From assembly GCA_018238625.1 (NCBI GenBank), contig JABCSY010000014.1, positions 1-53,812 on the forward strand: 53,812 nt of DNA. The letters are read 5' to 3'. Under the pieces are notes generated by a model that saw only the letters and a list, made by a program, of their open reading frames with translations, made no database searches and had not been told where the DNA came from. How positions within the stretch are numbered: the first letter of the stretch is position 1; each line of letters begins with the position of its first letter. Below are positions 43,980-52,862 of the stretch, piece after piece. The DNA comes from Promethearchaeota archaeon (GTDB lineage Archaea; Asgardarchaeota; Lokiarchaeia; Sigyniarchaeales; SOKP01). A program made the translations under genes and the position numbers.

Positions 43980-44939
43980 TCAAAACATTTTAAAGTTTGT
44001 GTACGGTTTCAACTCATCAAGCACAAAATTAGTATAAGTATCCTCCATATCTTCTGATTCGTAGAGATTTTTGATAAAATCACCGAAATCTTCGATTCTT
44101 TTTACCCGGACGATTGCAAACAATCCATATTGCTCGCCCATCCTAAATAGATACACAATTTCATCTCTTTTTACTAAACTTAATGCCAATTCACTGTATT
44201 TCGAAGAATCTTTAGGCTTAATTCTTACTATAAATTTCCCTTTAAATCCAACCTTTTTTGGCTTAAAATTTATGGAATAATTAAGTATAACGCTTGATTC
44301 TTCAAGTTTTTTTATTCTATTGTAAATAGTAGATTGTGACAGCTCTACATTATATCTTTTCTTGAAAATTTTGGAAATTTCGTAAGTAGAAATCAATTTT
44401 AAATTTTGTTCGTTCTCCATTATTTTCAGAACATTATAATCAGTTTGGTCAAGGTTTAAGTCAATTTCCAGCTCCGTTGCCGTTACATCTATTCCGTTAG
44501 TTTTAAAAACTTTTATCGCTTCAATTATCTGATATTTCTTAAAAAAAGATGTTCCCATTATTTCATCTACTTTTAGGAGAACTTTATTAAACTCATCAGA
44601 ATCGTTAAACACAAATAGAGCGATGAGTGAATACTCTCCAAATATACCATCTAGCATTTTCATTTGAGGAATTTTTAACAAATCTTCGACGATGTGTGGC
44701 TCTTTAGGGTTTGTTTTTATTTCCAAAATCACGTATTTTAAATTGGGTCGAATATTAGGGTTGATGTTAATAGTGAAATTTTTAATTATTCCTTTATCCT
44801 TTAACATTTCAAATTTGTTTTGAAAAGTTTGTCTAGTAATCCCTAATTCTTTTGAAATTTTTGAGATATTAGGTTTTGATTTTGTATTGACTTTTTTCAA
44901 TATCTCAAACGATTTAATATGATTTTTGCTACTCACCAT
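43980..44939 (-). CDS. Lrp/AsnC-type regulator with two HTH-ligand units
   Basis: The frame extends to an ATG at 45023, but the first 28 residues (hydrophobic, Ile/Lys-rich) look spurious. ATG 44939 gives MVSSKNHIKSFEIL, a proper HTH beginning, and 319 residues. Unit 1 is an HTH (ISKELGITRQTFQNKFEML) plus a RAM-like domain. Unit 2 is an HTH (YEISKIFKKRYNVELSQSTI) plus RAM (KVGFKGKFIVRIKPKD). It resembles the regulator at 31012. It lies upstream of arcS on the same strand and is divergent from the S-adenosylhomocysteine hydrolase gene, so it could regulate either. Confidence 0.82.
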   Translation of the reverse strand: MVSSKNHIKSFEILKKVNTKSKPNISKISKELGITRQTFQNKFEMLKDKGIIKNFTININPNIRPNLKYVILEIKTNPKEPHIVEDLLKIPQMKMLDGIFGEYSLIALFVFNDSDEFNKVLLKVDEIMGTSFFKKYQIIEAIKVFKTNGIDVTATELEIDLNLDQTDYNVLKIMENEQNLKLISTYEISKIFKKRYNVELSQSTIYNRIKKLEESSVILNYSINFKPKKVGFKGKFIVRIKPKDSSKYSELALSLVKRDEIVYLFRMGEQYGLFAIVRVKRIEDFGDFIKNLYESEDMEDTYTNFVLDELKPYTNFKMF

Positions 44940-45099
44940 AATAATTTTTAAGTAATTGATATTTAAAAATATAATTGTTTGTATAAAAATTGCAGACTTT
45001 GTTTTACACATTTTGATAAACATATTTAAATAATATCATAAAATTATTAGAATAACATATTGTTAAAATTTATCATTTTTGTGAATAGTGAAATTGAAT

Positions 45100-46368
45100 A
45101 TGGTTAATTATAAAGTAGCTGATGAAAACCTTGCTGAAAAAGGCAAAGAAGCTCTGTATGTAGCTGAATCTAAAATGCCAGTTACAGCCGAAATTATTCG
45201 TGGGAGGTTTTCCAAAGAGAAGCCCTTGAAAGGCATAACAATTGCAGGATGTTTACATATTACTAAAGAAACCGGAAATCTCGCCCGTACTTTGAAAGCA
45301 GGGGGTGCTGAAGTCTATTTATGTGGGAGTAATCCGTTATCTACTCAAGATGATGTTGCTGCAGCCTTAGTTCAAGAAGGAATAAATGTTTTTGCGTGGC
45401 ATGGCAACACAGACGAAGAATTTTATTGGTGTATTAGAGAGTGTCTCAAGGCAAAACCGAATATTTTAATTGATGATGGTGCGGATATGATTGTTACTGC
45501 TCATAAGGAGTTTCCAGAGTTGATTGAAAATGGCACGATAATCGCATGTCAAGAAGAAACTACAACGGGGGTTAAAAGATTTAAAGCGATGGATAAACAA
45601 GGAATACTAAAAGTCCCACTCTTCCCTGTAAATGATGCGCGATGTAAAAATCAGTTTGATAATGAATTAGGGACAGGACAAGGAATTGTAGCTGCTATCT
45701 ATGGCATGCATGTTCTCTTCGCAGGAAAAAATGTTGTGATTGCAGGGTTCGGGCATTGCAGCTCAGGAATGGCATTAAGAGCTAGAGGATTAGGGGCTAA
45801 TGTAATTGTTACTGAAGTTGATGCAATAAAAGCTTTGCAAGCCAAATTCGCGGGATATAATGTTATGCCCATTGAAAAAACTCTTCCCATTGCCGATATA
45901 ATTCTTACAGCAACGGGTTGTAAGCACGTAATTCCACCATCAAAAGAAATATTCAAAAAATTAAAGGATGGTGTTATTCTCGGTAATTTAGGCCATTTTG
46001 ACATTGAGGTCCCAACCAAGGAACTTTACGAATATGCCAAGGAAATCAAACCACTAAGGCAAAATGTAGAAGAATTAATATTTCCTGATGGCAAAAGGAT
46101 ATATCTACTTGCTAAAGGAAGATTAGCCAATTTGGTGCTTTCTGAAGGACATCCTGCGGAAGTAATGGATATGTCCTTTGGTCTACAATCGCTCATGTCT
46201 GAATACATCGTCAAAAATAAAGAATCACTAAAACCAGGAATGATTAATGTTCCAGTGGATATTGACGATAGAGTGGGCTTCCTAAAACTTCAAGCAATGG
46301 GCGTTGAGATCGACTCATTAACCGAGGAACAATACAATTACATACACGGCTACGAAGAAGGAACCTAA
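45100..46368 (+). CDS. ahcY: S-adenosylhomocysteine hydrolase
   Basis: This NAD-dependent enzyme splits S-adenosylhomocysteine into adenosine and homocysteine, clearing the product of methyltransferases. Visible features are ITIAGCLHITKETGNLA, LCGSNPLSTQDDVAAAL, DDGADM, EETTTGVKR and the NAD-binding GFGHCSSGMALRARGLGA. GTG 45088 would add four residues; I prefer ATG 45100 (MVNYKVADENLAEKG). Length (about 420) is normal for archaeal forms. It would serve the many SAM-dependent steps in the cell, including TrmY. Confidence 0.94.
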   Translation: MVNYKVADENLAEKGKEALYVAESKMPVTAEIIRGRFSKEKPLKGITIAGCLHITKETGNLARTLKAGGAEVYLCGSNPLSTQDDVAAALVQEGINVFAWHGNTDEEFYWCIRECLKAKPNILIDDGADMIVTAHKEFPELIENGTIIACQEETTTGVKRFKAMDKQGILKVPLFPVNDARCKNQFDNELGTGQGIVAAIYGMHVLFAGKNVVIAGFGHCSSGMALRARGLGANVIVTEVDAIKALQAKFAGYNVMPIEKTLPIADIILTATGCKHVIPPSKEIFKKLKDGVILGNLGHFDIEVPTKELYEYAKEIKPLRQNVEELIFPDGKRIYLLAKGRLANLVLSEGHPAEVMDMSFGLQSLMSEYIVKNKESLKPGMINVPVDIDDRVGFLKLQAMGVEIDSLTEEQYNYIHGYEEGT

Positions 46369-46398
46369 ATTTCTAATCTTTTTTTTTACTTTTTTATT

Positions 46399-47424
46399 TT
46401 ATCTTTTAGGGTTTAAGATTTCATCAGCAGTAATATCTCCATAGATTTCATTCGCCAGTTTTCTGAGACCATCTACTCCAAGTGGTTCTTCAAGGAGCTT
46501 ATCTGACTCCCAAATCTTTAAATTTTTAAATTCTTTTTTAATTTCCCCAGAAAATTTTAATTGTATTTGACGCATTTTTTTACAGAAATTACAGTGTTTA
46601 GGGTCAGGAGTCAACATATTAATGTGAACCGCATCAAGGTTAATGTATTTTTTCGTTAAATCTCTTGCGCGTTTAACTTCTTCAAAGCTAGGTTTTTCAG
46701 CTATTGAGACTAACCTTAAGGACCCTACGTTATGGATTAGTTCAGAAATTCTCTCACCACGCTTTTCAAGATCGACCATCATATTAAATATTTCTTTTCC
46801 TAATTCCTTCCTCTTTTCCTGATCGTCAAATGGTTTAAGAATTTGATGAAACATTTTAGAAAAATTCTTAATTGTTCCTTTTATTGAATTATAAAAATTT
46901 AAAGAATACTTTAAGACGACTTTTACTTGGTCTTCTGGAATTTCAAAGAGAGTAATCATGTTAGCGGTGGGTGGAAAATCAGCTATGATGATATCAAATT
47001 GAATATCTTGAGAAGTTTTATCCTCAGCATCTAAGATTTTTTGAAAAAACATGGCGTTTTTTAAAGCCAACGGAATTGAATTGGATGTGAAGGTTGTATC
47101 AAAAAACTCTTCAATTTTGGGGATCATTCCCACTAAAGGCATCTGTTTCATGAGAGCTTTCATCTTACTAACTAAATCTTTAGTATATTTTTCAGCATAG
47201 ATATTTGGATCGGGCTCAATTGCCCATAGATTACTTATTATTGGCGTAATCTTGTTTCCAATTTCTTGAGATAGGAGGTCTGATAAATTATGGGCCATAT
47301 CAAAGGAAATGAGAAGTATCTTCTTATTAGGAAGAAGTTTTGACAAAAGCACAGCGGTAGCTGCACTTATAGAGCTTTTCCCTACTCCTCCTTTCCCTCC
47401 TAACACTACTATTCTTTCAATCAT
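46399..47424 (-). CDS. ArsA/Get3 (TRC40)-family ATPase
   Basis: This 341-residue protein has the deviant Walker A GGKGGVGKSS (9-18), Switch I region FDMAHNLSDLL, and ADFPPTAN (148-155) in place of the usual DTAPTGH of Get3/ArsA. It also has CNFC (Cys278, Cys281) near the C-terminus, the dimer zinc site of Get3. Get3 targets tail-anchored proteins to membranes; ArsA energises arsenite export. No arsB gene and no arsenite-binding cysteine pattern is seen, so the Get3-like role is preferred. It converges with ahcY across a T-rich 30-bp gap. Confidence 0.9.
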   Translation of the reverse strand: MIERIVVLGGKGGVGKSSISAATAVLLSKLLPNKKILLISFDMAHNLSDLLSQEIGNKITPIISNLWAIEPDPNIYAEKYTKDLVSKMKALMKQMPLVGMIPKIEEFFDTTFTSNSIPLALKNAMFFQKILDAEDKTSQDIQFDIIIADFPPTANMITLFEIPEDQVKVVLKYSLNFYNSIKGTIKNFSKMFHQILKPFDDQEKRKELGKEIFNMMVDLEKRGERISELIHNVGSLRLVSIAEKPSFEEVKRARDLTKKYINLDAVHINMLTPDPKHCNFCKKMRQIQLKFSGEIKKEFKNLKIWESDKLLEEPLGVDGLRKLANEIYGDITADEILNPKR

Positions 47425-47517
47425 GTCAAACGCTTAGATGCTTTAAAATGAGATATTAAAAAATATCAAATAACGATATAATATATAAAATAATTCAAGA
47501 ATTTTAATAATTCTACA

Positions 47518-47700
47518 TTAATTAATAATCTTTTTAGGAAAAAAGACTAACTTCCCGGAAAGAGTTGGAAACTCACAATCCTTGTTTCTTTCGATATAGA
47601 AATAAAATCTGCCGATATCCGTATTAAGTTTGTACTTTACCTTTCTTTTGGTATTATCTGACATTTTTTTTAATAATTTATTATTCCAATAAATGCTCAT
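47518..47700 (-). CDS. Possible small basic protein
   Basis: This 60-residue reading frame is strongly basic and aromatic (KRKVKYKLNTD, FYFYIERNKDCEFP). It could be a small nucleic-acid-binding protein. It lies 93 bp upstream of the Get3-like gene in the same orientation. No family is recognised and the ORF is short enough to be chance. Confidence 0.35.
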   Translation of the reverse strand: MSIYWNNKLLKKMSDNTKRKVKYKLNTDIGRFYFYIERNKDCEFPTLSGKLVFFPKKIIN

Positions 47701-48222
47701 ATTAAAAAAAAATATTAATTATATTAAAAAATAGCATTTTATGGGGATAATATAACGAAAAGGGCGGAGCTTTAATTGAACCTTTAAATTAACAAAAGAT
47801 AAATTAAAAGAATTCTTTTAGTAAAATAATAATCAATAAAATGTTGATTATTTACGGAGTTTCTAATCAAATTTACCATTCATATTAAAACAGTAAAATT
47901 ATCAAAAAAATCATTAATAAATCATTAATAAATCATCAATAAATCATCAATTAAATGAAATAGTAAAGTAAATCAATCAAAGTATTAAATTAAAATTATT
48001 ATCCAAACTTATAACATCATATAGGAAGTAGATTCATAATTCAAGCTTACTAAAGATAAATAAAAAGATCTCAAAAGATAAAGTATTCAAGATCTTAGAT
48101 AGAAATAATCAATTTAGCATTAGTTCGTATCCATTAGTTAGATTTTACTTCTTTTAATAAGTTTATAATTAATTTGCTTTATTGATAAAATTAAATAAGA
48201 AAATGTTAAATTAAAAACGGAA
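47701..48222. other. 522-bp very AT-rich intergenic region upstream of dnaG
   Basis: This is one of the longer gaps and one of the most AT-rich parts of the window. It contains the 11-bp tandem repeat at 47908-47951 and the dnaG promoter. I found no ORF, hairpin of note, or origin-recognition-box motif (G-run plus dyad) that would argue for an origin. Confidence 0.5.
47908..47951. repeat. Four tandem copies of an 11-bp unit
   Basis: AAATCATTAAT, AAATCATTAAT, AAATCATCAAT and AAATCATCAAT follow each other without spacers, with one T-to-C change shared by copies 3 and 4. The unit is one helical turn (11 bp) long, so bound proteins would align on one face of the DNA. It lies about 270 bp upstream of dnaG. 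Confidence 0.7.
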
Positions 48223-49404
48223 GTGATTAAAATTACAAATAACAATGTAGATTTTACTACAAAGTATACCATCGAAGCGAGGTTTAAGATTAAAGGCGTT
48301 GTTGAGAAATCAGACATCGTTGGAGCAATCTTTGGCCAAACTGAAGGACTTCTTTTGGATCTCGATTTGCGAGATCTTCAAAAGTCAGGACGTATAGGAC
48401 GAATTGAGGTTGAAAATAAATCAAAGGAAGGAATTTCCGAAGGAATCATTAAAATCCCTTCTAGCCTTACTCGTAAAGAAACTGCTCTACTGGCGGCAAC
48501 TATAGAAACTGTTTCGCGTGTAGGGCCTTGTGAAGCGGAGATTCAATTAATAGAAATAAGAGATGTGAGAGAAGCGAAACGTAAACAAATAATTGAGCGG
48601 GCGGCTGAACTATTAAAAGAATGGGATGAAAAATCTTTAGAACCAAGCGAAATAGAAGAACAAATCGATACAGATATAAAACTAGGAGCAATTATCTCTT
48701 GGGGTCCGGAAAGTTTACCCGCTGGTCCTAACATTGACTCTAGTTCAGAAATAATACTCGTTGAAGGTCGAGCGGATGTTTTAAACCTATTGAGGATAGG
48801 AGTTAAAAATACAGTTGCTGTGCAAGGTACACAAGTCCCTAAGTCAGTAATTAGTTTAACTAAGAAAAAAGATAGCGTCATAGCTTTCTTGGATGGGGAT
48901 CGTGGAGGGACTATTATCTTAAATGAACTTTTACAAGTTGCAAAGCTTGATTACGTGGCGCGAGCACCAGAAGGTTACGAAGTAGAAGAACTTACTCGTA
49001 AACAAATGATAAAATCTCTCCAAAATAAAAAACCCGCAAAGGGTACACATGAAACGAAGGTTGTCGGGAGAAAAGAACATTCGGGAAAGGAATCGCGTTT
49101 GCAAAAATTATTGAAGAAGTTAAAAGTCAAACATTTTGAAATAATAGAAGAAAGCTTCAAGAAAATAAAGCCAGGTCACAGCATAGGGTTCAATAAAAGC
49201 TTAGAGAAACTATTTGAAATCCCAGTTGGAGAAATCTTTGAAAAAATTAAAGATTTCAAAGGCACGCAATTTCTAATCATCGATGGCATCCTAACGAAAC
49301 GCTTGCTTTCACTTTTATTAAAATTGAAAATTAAATTTATTGCTTGTAAAAACAAGGAAGAAGACTTAAGAATACCGGAACAAATAATTGTTTTCTTCTT
49401 TTAA
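48223..49404 (+). CDS. dnaG: DnaG-like primase, archaeal (Toprim; exosome-associated)
   Basis: This 393-residue archaeal DnaG has an N-terminal region beginning FTTKYTIEARFKIKGVVEKS with IFGQTEGLL. A Toprim domain follows, with EGRADVLNLL (metal-binding Glu) and AFLDGDRGG (DxD). The C-terminal Lys-rich domain resembles those that bind the archaeal exosome. Archaeal DnaG can make short RNA primers but is best known as an exosome subunit. The start is GTG. It is alone on the plus strand, downstream of an AT-rich gap with 11-bp tandem repeats. Confidence 0.94.
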   Translation: MIKITNNNVDFTTKYTIEARFKIKGVVEKSDIVGAIFGQTEGLLLDLDLRDLQKSGRIGRIEVENKSKEGISEGIIKIPSSLTRKETALLAATIETVSRVGPCEAEIQLIEIRDVREAKRKQIIERAAELLKEWDEKSLEPSEIEEQIDTDIKLGAIISWGPESLPAGPNIDSSSEIILVEGRADVLNLLRIGVKNTVAVQGTQVPKSVISLTKKKDSVIAFLDGDRGGTIILNELLQVAKLDYVARAPEGYEVEELTRKQMIKSLQNKKPAKGTHETKVVGRKEHSGKESRLQKLLKKLKVKHFEIIEESFKKIKPGHSIGFNKSLEKLFEIPVGEIFEKIKDFKGTQFLIIDGILTKRLLSLLLKLKIKFIACKNKEEDLRIPEQIIVFFF

Positions 49405-49446
49405 AATCTCTTTTTTTATTTACACAGTGAATTTTTGAGATTATTT

Positions 49447-49866
49447 TCAGATTTTATTGCAATTAACATCAATAGACAAGCCAGTTGCAATTGAATTTGA
49501 AACTGTACAATATTCTCTGAAGTTTGTGATACATAATTTGATATCTTCAGAAGAAGCGTTTTCTTCAGGTTTAAATTTAATTTCAACATCCACTTTAGTT
49601 AACCTTAAAAGCAGTTTAGGACCTACATGAGATAATTTTCCATCAACCACGATTTCAACACTTTTCATCTTTATATTCCTTTTTTGTAGGCAGTATATGA
49701 ATGTTGTTCCTAAACACCCACCTATTCCAATTAATAAGTACTCAACGGAGCTTGGACCTAGATCCGTACCGTGAAATGATGTAGGTTCGTCTACATTAAA
49801 GTCATTAAATTGTCTCGCAGAAGCTATAAAATGAAGATTTTCGGAATAGTTTAACGATACTTTCAT
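49447..49866 (-). CDS. OsmC/Ohr-family protein
   Basis: The protein has 139 residues from ATG 49866 (TTG 49881 would add five). It has the OsmC pattern with two redox-type cysteines, one in LIGIGGCLGTTFIYCL and one in REYCTVSNS, the positions of the peroxidatic and resolving cysteines. OsmC/Ohr enzymes reduce organic hydroperoxides as dimers. In an anaerobic archaeon a general thiol-based detoxification role is likely. It converges with dnaG and is followed upstream by secE on the same strand. Confidence 0.88.
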   Translation of the reverse strand: MKVSLNYSENLHFIASARQFNDFNVDEPTSFHGTDLGPSSVEYLLIGIGGCLGTTFIYCLQKRNIKMKSVEIVVDGKLSHVGPKLLLRLTKVDVEIKFKPEENASSEDIKLCITNFREYCTVSNSIATGLSIDVNCNKI

Positions 49867-49931
49867 AACAAAACAACTCAAAAATGAATTATATCTTACT
49901 TTTCAATAAAAATAGGAAAAATTCAAAATTA

Positions 49932-50183
49932 TTAGCCGATATGTAAGATTTGATTAATTATTGTCCAAATAAGTTGGATTACAAAGGATAGGACTCCTAA
50001 TACTAATAATCCAATTCCACATATCTTAAAAATTAATAGGTATTCTTTCCTATCTGGTTTATTAGCAATTTTAATTATTCTTTTAGTATTTTGAAAAAAG
50101 ACACCGATACGTTCGTAAAAAGTTAATTTTTTACTTTGATCATATTTCGAGTATTTTTCATAGTGAGGATAATTATTTGACAT
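49932..50183 (-). CDS. secE: Preprotein translocase subunit SecE (Sec61 gamma)
   Basis: This 83-residue protein has an amphipathic helix (TFYERIGVFFQNTKRIIKIANKPDRKEY) and one C-terminal transmembrane helix (about 48-78), the SecE/Sec61-gamma layout with the conserved KPDRKEY segment. It clamps the SecY channel. It is encoded directly downstream of ftsY, so targeting receptor and translocon subunit are co-expressed. This order recurs in archaeal genomes. Confidence 0.9.
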   Translation of the reverse strand: MSNNYPHYEKYSKYDQSKKLTFYERIGVFFQNTKRIIKIANKPDRKEYLLIFKICGIGLLVLGVLSFVIQLIWTIINQILHIG

Positions 50184-50268
50184 TTTTCGTTTTTCTTCCG
50201 TTTTTTTAGATTATTTAAATAAAAACTAAATATTTAAAAAATTTAATTATTGATTAAACTTTTGATCG

Positions 50269-51183
50269 TCATTCTTCGCTAATATCAAGAATATTCGAAA
50301 GGAACTTTTCACGATTAAATGGCTCTAAATCGTCATATCCTTGTCCCATTCCTACAAATAAAATAGGTTTTTTAGTTTCGTAAGATATTGATAACGCAGC
50401 ACCACCCTTAGCGTCGGCATCTAATTTGGTTAAAATGTTTGCATCAATTCCTATGCTATTATTAAACTCTTTGGCTTGGGTTAACGCATCATTTCCAGCA
50501 AGGGAATCTCCAACAAATAAAACTAAATCCGGTTCGGCAACTTTAACGATTTTTTGCATTTCTCTCATTAAATTTTTATTACTAACTTGTCTCCCCGCAG
50601 TATCAACTAATACGACGTTAACTCCTTTTGCTGTTGCGTGCTGTATTGCATCAAAAGCAACACTTGCAGGATCTGATTTATATTCGTGTTTGATAACTCT
50701 AATTCCGATATTTTGCATATGGTAAGAGAGTTGTTCTATTGCCGCCGCTCTAAAAGTGTCCGCAGCCGCAGCTACAGAAGATAAATTATTATTTTTTAAA
50801 TAATGAGCTATTTTTGCAATTGTAGTAGTTTTCCCAGTACCGTTTACCCCTAAAAAAACTATAATATATGGCAAGTTTTTAGATTTTTTAATATTTATCT
50901 CATCCAATAAATTTATGTCTTTTTCAGGCGTTAAAATGTCGGTAATAACTTCTTTTAAAACACCAAATAAAAATTTATTTTTTGACGACAATCGACCAAT
51001 CTCTGTGCCCTTAAGCGACTCTTTTATTTTATCGCAGAGGACATCTGCAGTTTCGGTCGCTACATCATTTCCAATCAATAATAAATTCAGATCGTTTAAA
51101 GCGTCATCTAAACTATTGTCAGATAAAGATTTTTTAACGAAAATAGAGAAAACATTACTTAATTTTTTCATTGACTTAACCAT
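50269..51183 (-). CDS. ftsY: Signal recognition particle receptor FtsY
   Basis: This 304-residue SRP GTPase has an N-domain helical bundle (1-95) and a G-domain with Walker A GVNGTGKTTT (112-121), the AADTFRAAAIEQL motif, DTAGRQ (switch II), TKLDADAKGG and the closing GQGYDDL. It lacks a long acidic N-terminal A-domain, as in most archaea. FtsY binds SRP54-ribosome complexes at the membrane and passes them to SecYE. It lies between pfdA and secE in the leftward block. Confidence 0.95.
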   Translation of the reverse strand: MVKSMKKLSNVFSIFVKKSLSDNSLDDALNDLNLLLIGNDVATETADVLCDKIKESLKGTEIGRLSSKNKFLFGVLKEVITDILTPEKDINLLDEINIKKSKNLPYIIVFLGVNGTGKTTTIAKIAHYLKNNNLSSVAAAADTFRAAAIEQLSYHMQNIGIRVIKHEYKSDPASVAFDAIQHATAKGVNVVLVDTAGRQVSNKNLMREMQKIVKVAEPDLVLFVGDSLAGNDALTQAKEFNNSIGIDANILTKLDADAKGGAALSISYETKKPILFVGMGQGYDDLEPFNREKFLSNILDISEE

Positions 51184-51234
51184 GTGAATTGAAGATAAAT
51201 ATTATTTTAAAATAAGTGACAAACTCAAATTATT

Positions 51235-51645
51235 TCAGCCCATTTTACCTTGAAACATTTGATTTATTCCTTGAAGGTTATAATCCAAGGTTTGAATTCT
51301 CTCTTTTAAAAACTTGAGTTGTTCATTATGTTGTTTCATAAGTTTATCGATAAATTCAATAGATTCTTCAGTTGTTTTTTCAATTACGATGTCTTGGGTA
51401 ATAGACACAAGGACTTTTTTCGTATCTTTAACTGCCCCTCTTATGCTTACTATTCCACCAATGGGGATTAGAATCTCGTCGTTTTCATCTATTCCATCTT
51501 GTAAATTATCAAGAGTCTTTTTTGTAGTGTATAAATTTCCAAGAGATGCGTTGACTATTTCAAATTGCCCTTGGAACATGTCTCGTTGCTCTTTAAGATA
51601 CCTGAATTGTTGTAATTGTTTTTCAAAATTTTGATTGTTTTCCAT
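51235..51645 (-). CDS. pfdA: Prefoldin alpha subunit
   Basis: The protein has 136 residues from ATG 51645 (a TTG at 51654 would add three). Two coiled-coil arms flank the beta-hairpin core (EILIPIGGIVSIRGAVKDTKKV, where GGIVSIRG matches the alpha-class pattern). Two alpha subunits and four beta subunits form the jellyfish-shaped chaperone that hands unfolded proteins to the thermosome. The gene lies in the conserved archaeal order eIF6, LX, pfdA, ftsY. Confidence 0.92.
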   Translation of the reverse strand: MENNQNFEKQLQQFRYLKEQRDMFQGQFEIVNASLGNLYTTKKTLDNLQDGIDENDEILIPIGGIVSIRGAVKDTKKVLVSITQDIVIEKTTEESIEFIDKLMKQHNEQLKFLKERIQTLDYNLQGINQMFQGKMG

Positions 51646-51672
51646 ACAAATCAACTATATGTGAAAAAGTTT

Positions 51673-51903
51673 TTATTGCGATAATTCGCGGACAAGATAA
51701 TCCGTACACTCTTCTAGAGAAATCTCTTTTATTTCTTGAACATTAATTTGTCTTCTCAAAATGCCTATCGATGTGACTCGACTAAGTACTTTTTCAAGAG
51801 CATTTTCTTCGTTCATGGCTCGTACTTCTTTTCGAAACAAATATTTTTTATGTTTTTTTTTGTAGGTACCTACAATCCTATAAATTTTAATCGATCCTGA
51901 CAT
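51673..51903 (-). CDS. rpl20a: Large ribosomal subunit protein LX (L20a/eL20-like)
   Basis: This 76-residue basic protein has the LX signature YRIVGTYKKKHKKYLFRKEV and AMNEENALEKVLSRVTSIG. It is the archaeal relative of eukaryotic eL20 (L18a). The gene sits between eif6 and pfdA, its usual archaeal position. Confidence 0.92.
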   Translation of the reverse strand: MSGSIKIYRIVGTYKKKHKKYLFRKEVRAMNEENALEKVLSRVTSIGILRRQINVQEIKEISLEECTDYLVRELSQ

Positions 51904-52004
51904 GAATTTTCAATTCCTATGTATCAACGAATTTAAAATTGATAATTATTTTAAAAATATTAAATTTTTGCTTTTTTATTATGTATTGGCTAACACTAAA
52001 GAAT

Positions 52005-52685
52005 TTAGAGTTTTAGAATGTTTGTAAGTCTCATTAGTTCGGGTCCAGTAGACGCCATCCCAAAAATACCGTTCTGGTCGTTAACAATCGCTCCTGAAGA
52101 GAGATAAGGGATCCCTCGGTTAACTGTAGAGACGTCCGTTTCATCTACTTTTAAAATTGTAGAAATGATTTCAATCTCTTCATCAGTTGCAAGAGGGTGT
52201 ACTAAACATCCATGGTTATTCGTTAAAGATATCGATCCGGGAAGATTGTTATTAACGAATTCGTAGACTATAGTCTCGACATTTAAAGTATCTTCAATCT
52301 GTTTTTTATGATCTTTTAAAAAAGAAGAAATTATTGCGCCTTTATCATTACATAAAATTAAATTTCCAAAGGCATTATCTAAAGATTTGAGAACTCCTAT
52401 CTTAAAATTAGTATTCAGCTCATCTGAACATGTCTTTAACTTTTGAAGCTCATCGTCCCTAATTATATGTGGGACAATTATTCCATATTTATTACTTGCC
52501 GTATATACACCGATTAAATTAGAATTATTAATTGAAATGGGAAAAAATGGAACTTTAAACGCGCTCTCAATTTTCATCATAGCTGGTTTAAGCAAAGTAG
52601 ATGGATATAATCCAAATGAATTATTAACTGCTAAGTAAACCCCTATAGAATTCTTCCCGAATATCTGGTACTTTAAAATCGTCAT
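52005..52685 (-). CDS. eif6: Translation initiation factor 6 (aIF6), ribosome anti-association factor
   Basis: This 226-residue protein has the five-fold pentein repeat of eIF6; repeat cores such as NLIGVYTASNKYGIIVPHI, FGNLILCNDKGAIISSFL and PGSISLTNNHGCLVHPLA are visible. It binds the large subunit near L14/L24e and blocks premature joining with the small subunit. It heads the leftward block eif6, LX, pfdA, ftsY, secE. The usual upstream L31e and L39e genes are not present here; the divergent neighbour is instead a hydrolase. Confidence 0.95.
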   Translation of the reverse strand: MTILKYQIFGKNSIGVYLAVNNSFGLYPSTLLKPAMMKIESAFKVPFFPISINNSNLIGVYTASNKYGIIVPHIIRDDELQKLKTCSDELNTNFKIGVLKSLDNAFGNLILCNDKGAIISSFLKDHKKQIEDTLNVETIVYEFVNNNLPGSISLTNNHGCLVHPLATDEEIEIISTILKVDETDVSTVNRGIPYLSSGAIVNDQNGIFGMASTGPELMRLTNILKL

Positions 52686-52862
52686 TTAACAAAACTAATA
52701 AAATCTTTATGTGGAGTATAAAGTTTTAAACCATAAATATTTTATTAAAAATGCGAAAGTCTAATGAATCTACTAATAATCAATTAAAATTTCTGTTCTT
52801 AGCAAAACTCTATCCAGTATTTTAGTTAATATTTATTAATAAAAAAATCACAATGATTATTT

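Noticed and set aside
47908..47951. CRISPR array
   Set aside because: Four 11-bp units without spacers and no cas genes; this is a plain tandem repeat.
48543..48881. Minus-strand ORF of 112 codons inside dnaG
   Set aside because: Antisense to a conserved gene over its whole length; Ser/Leu-rich shadow translation.
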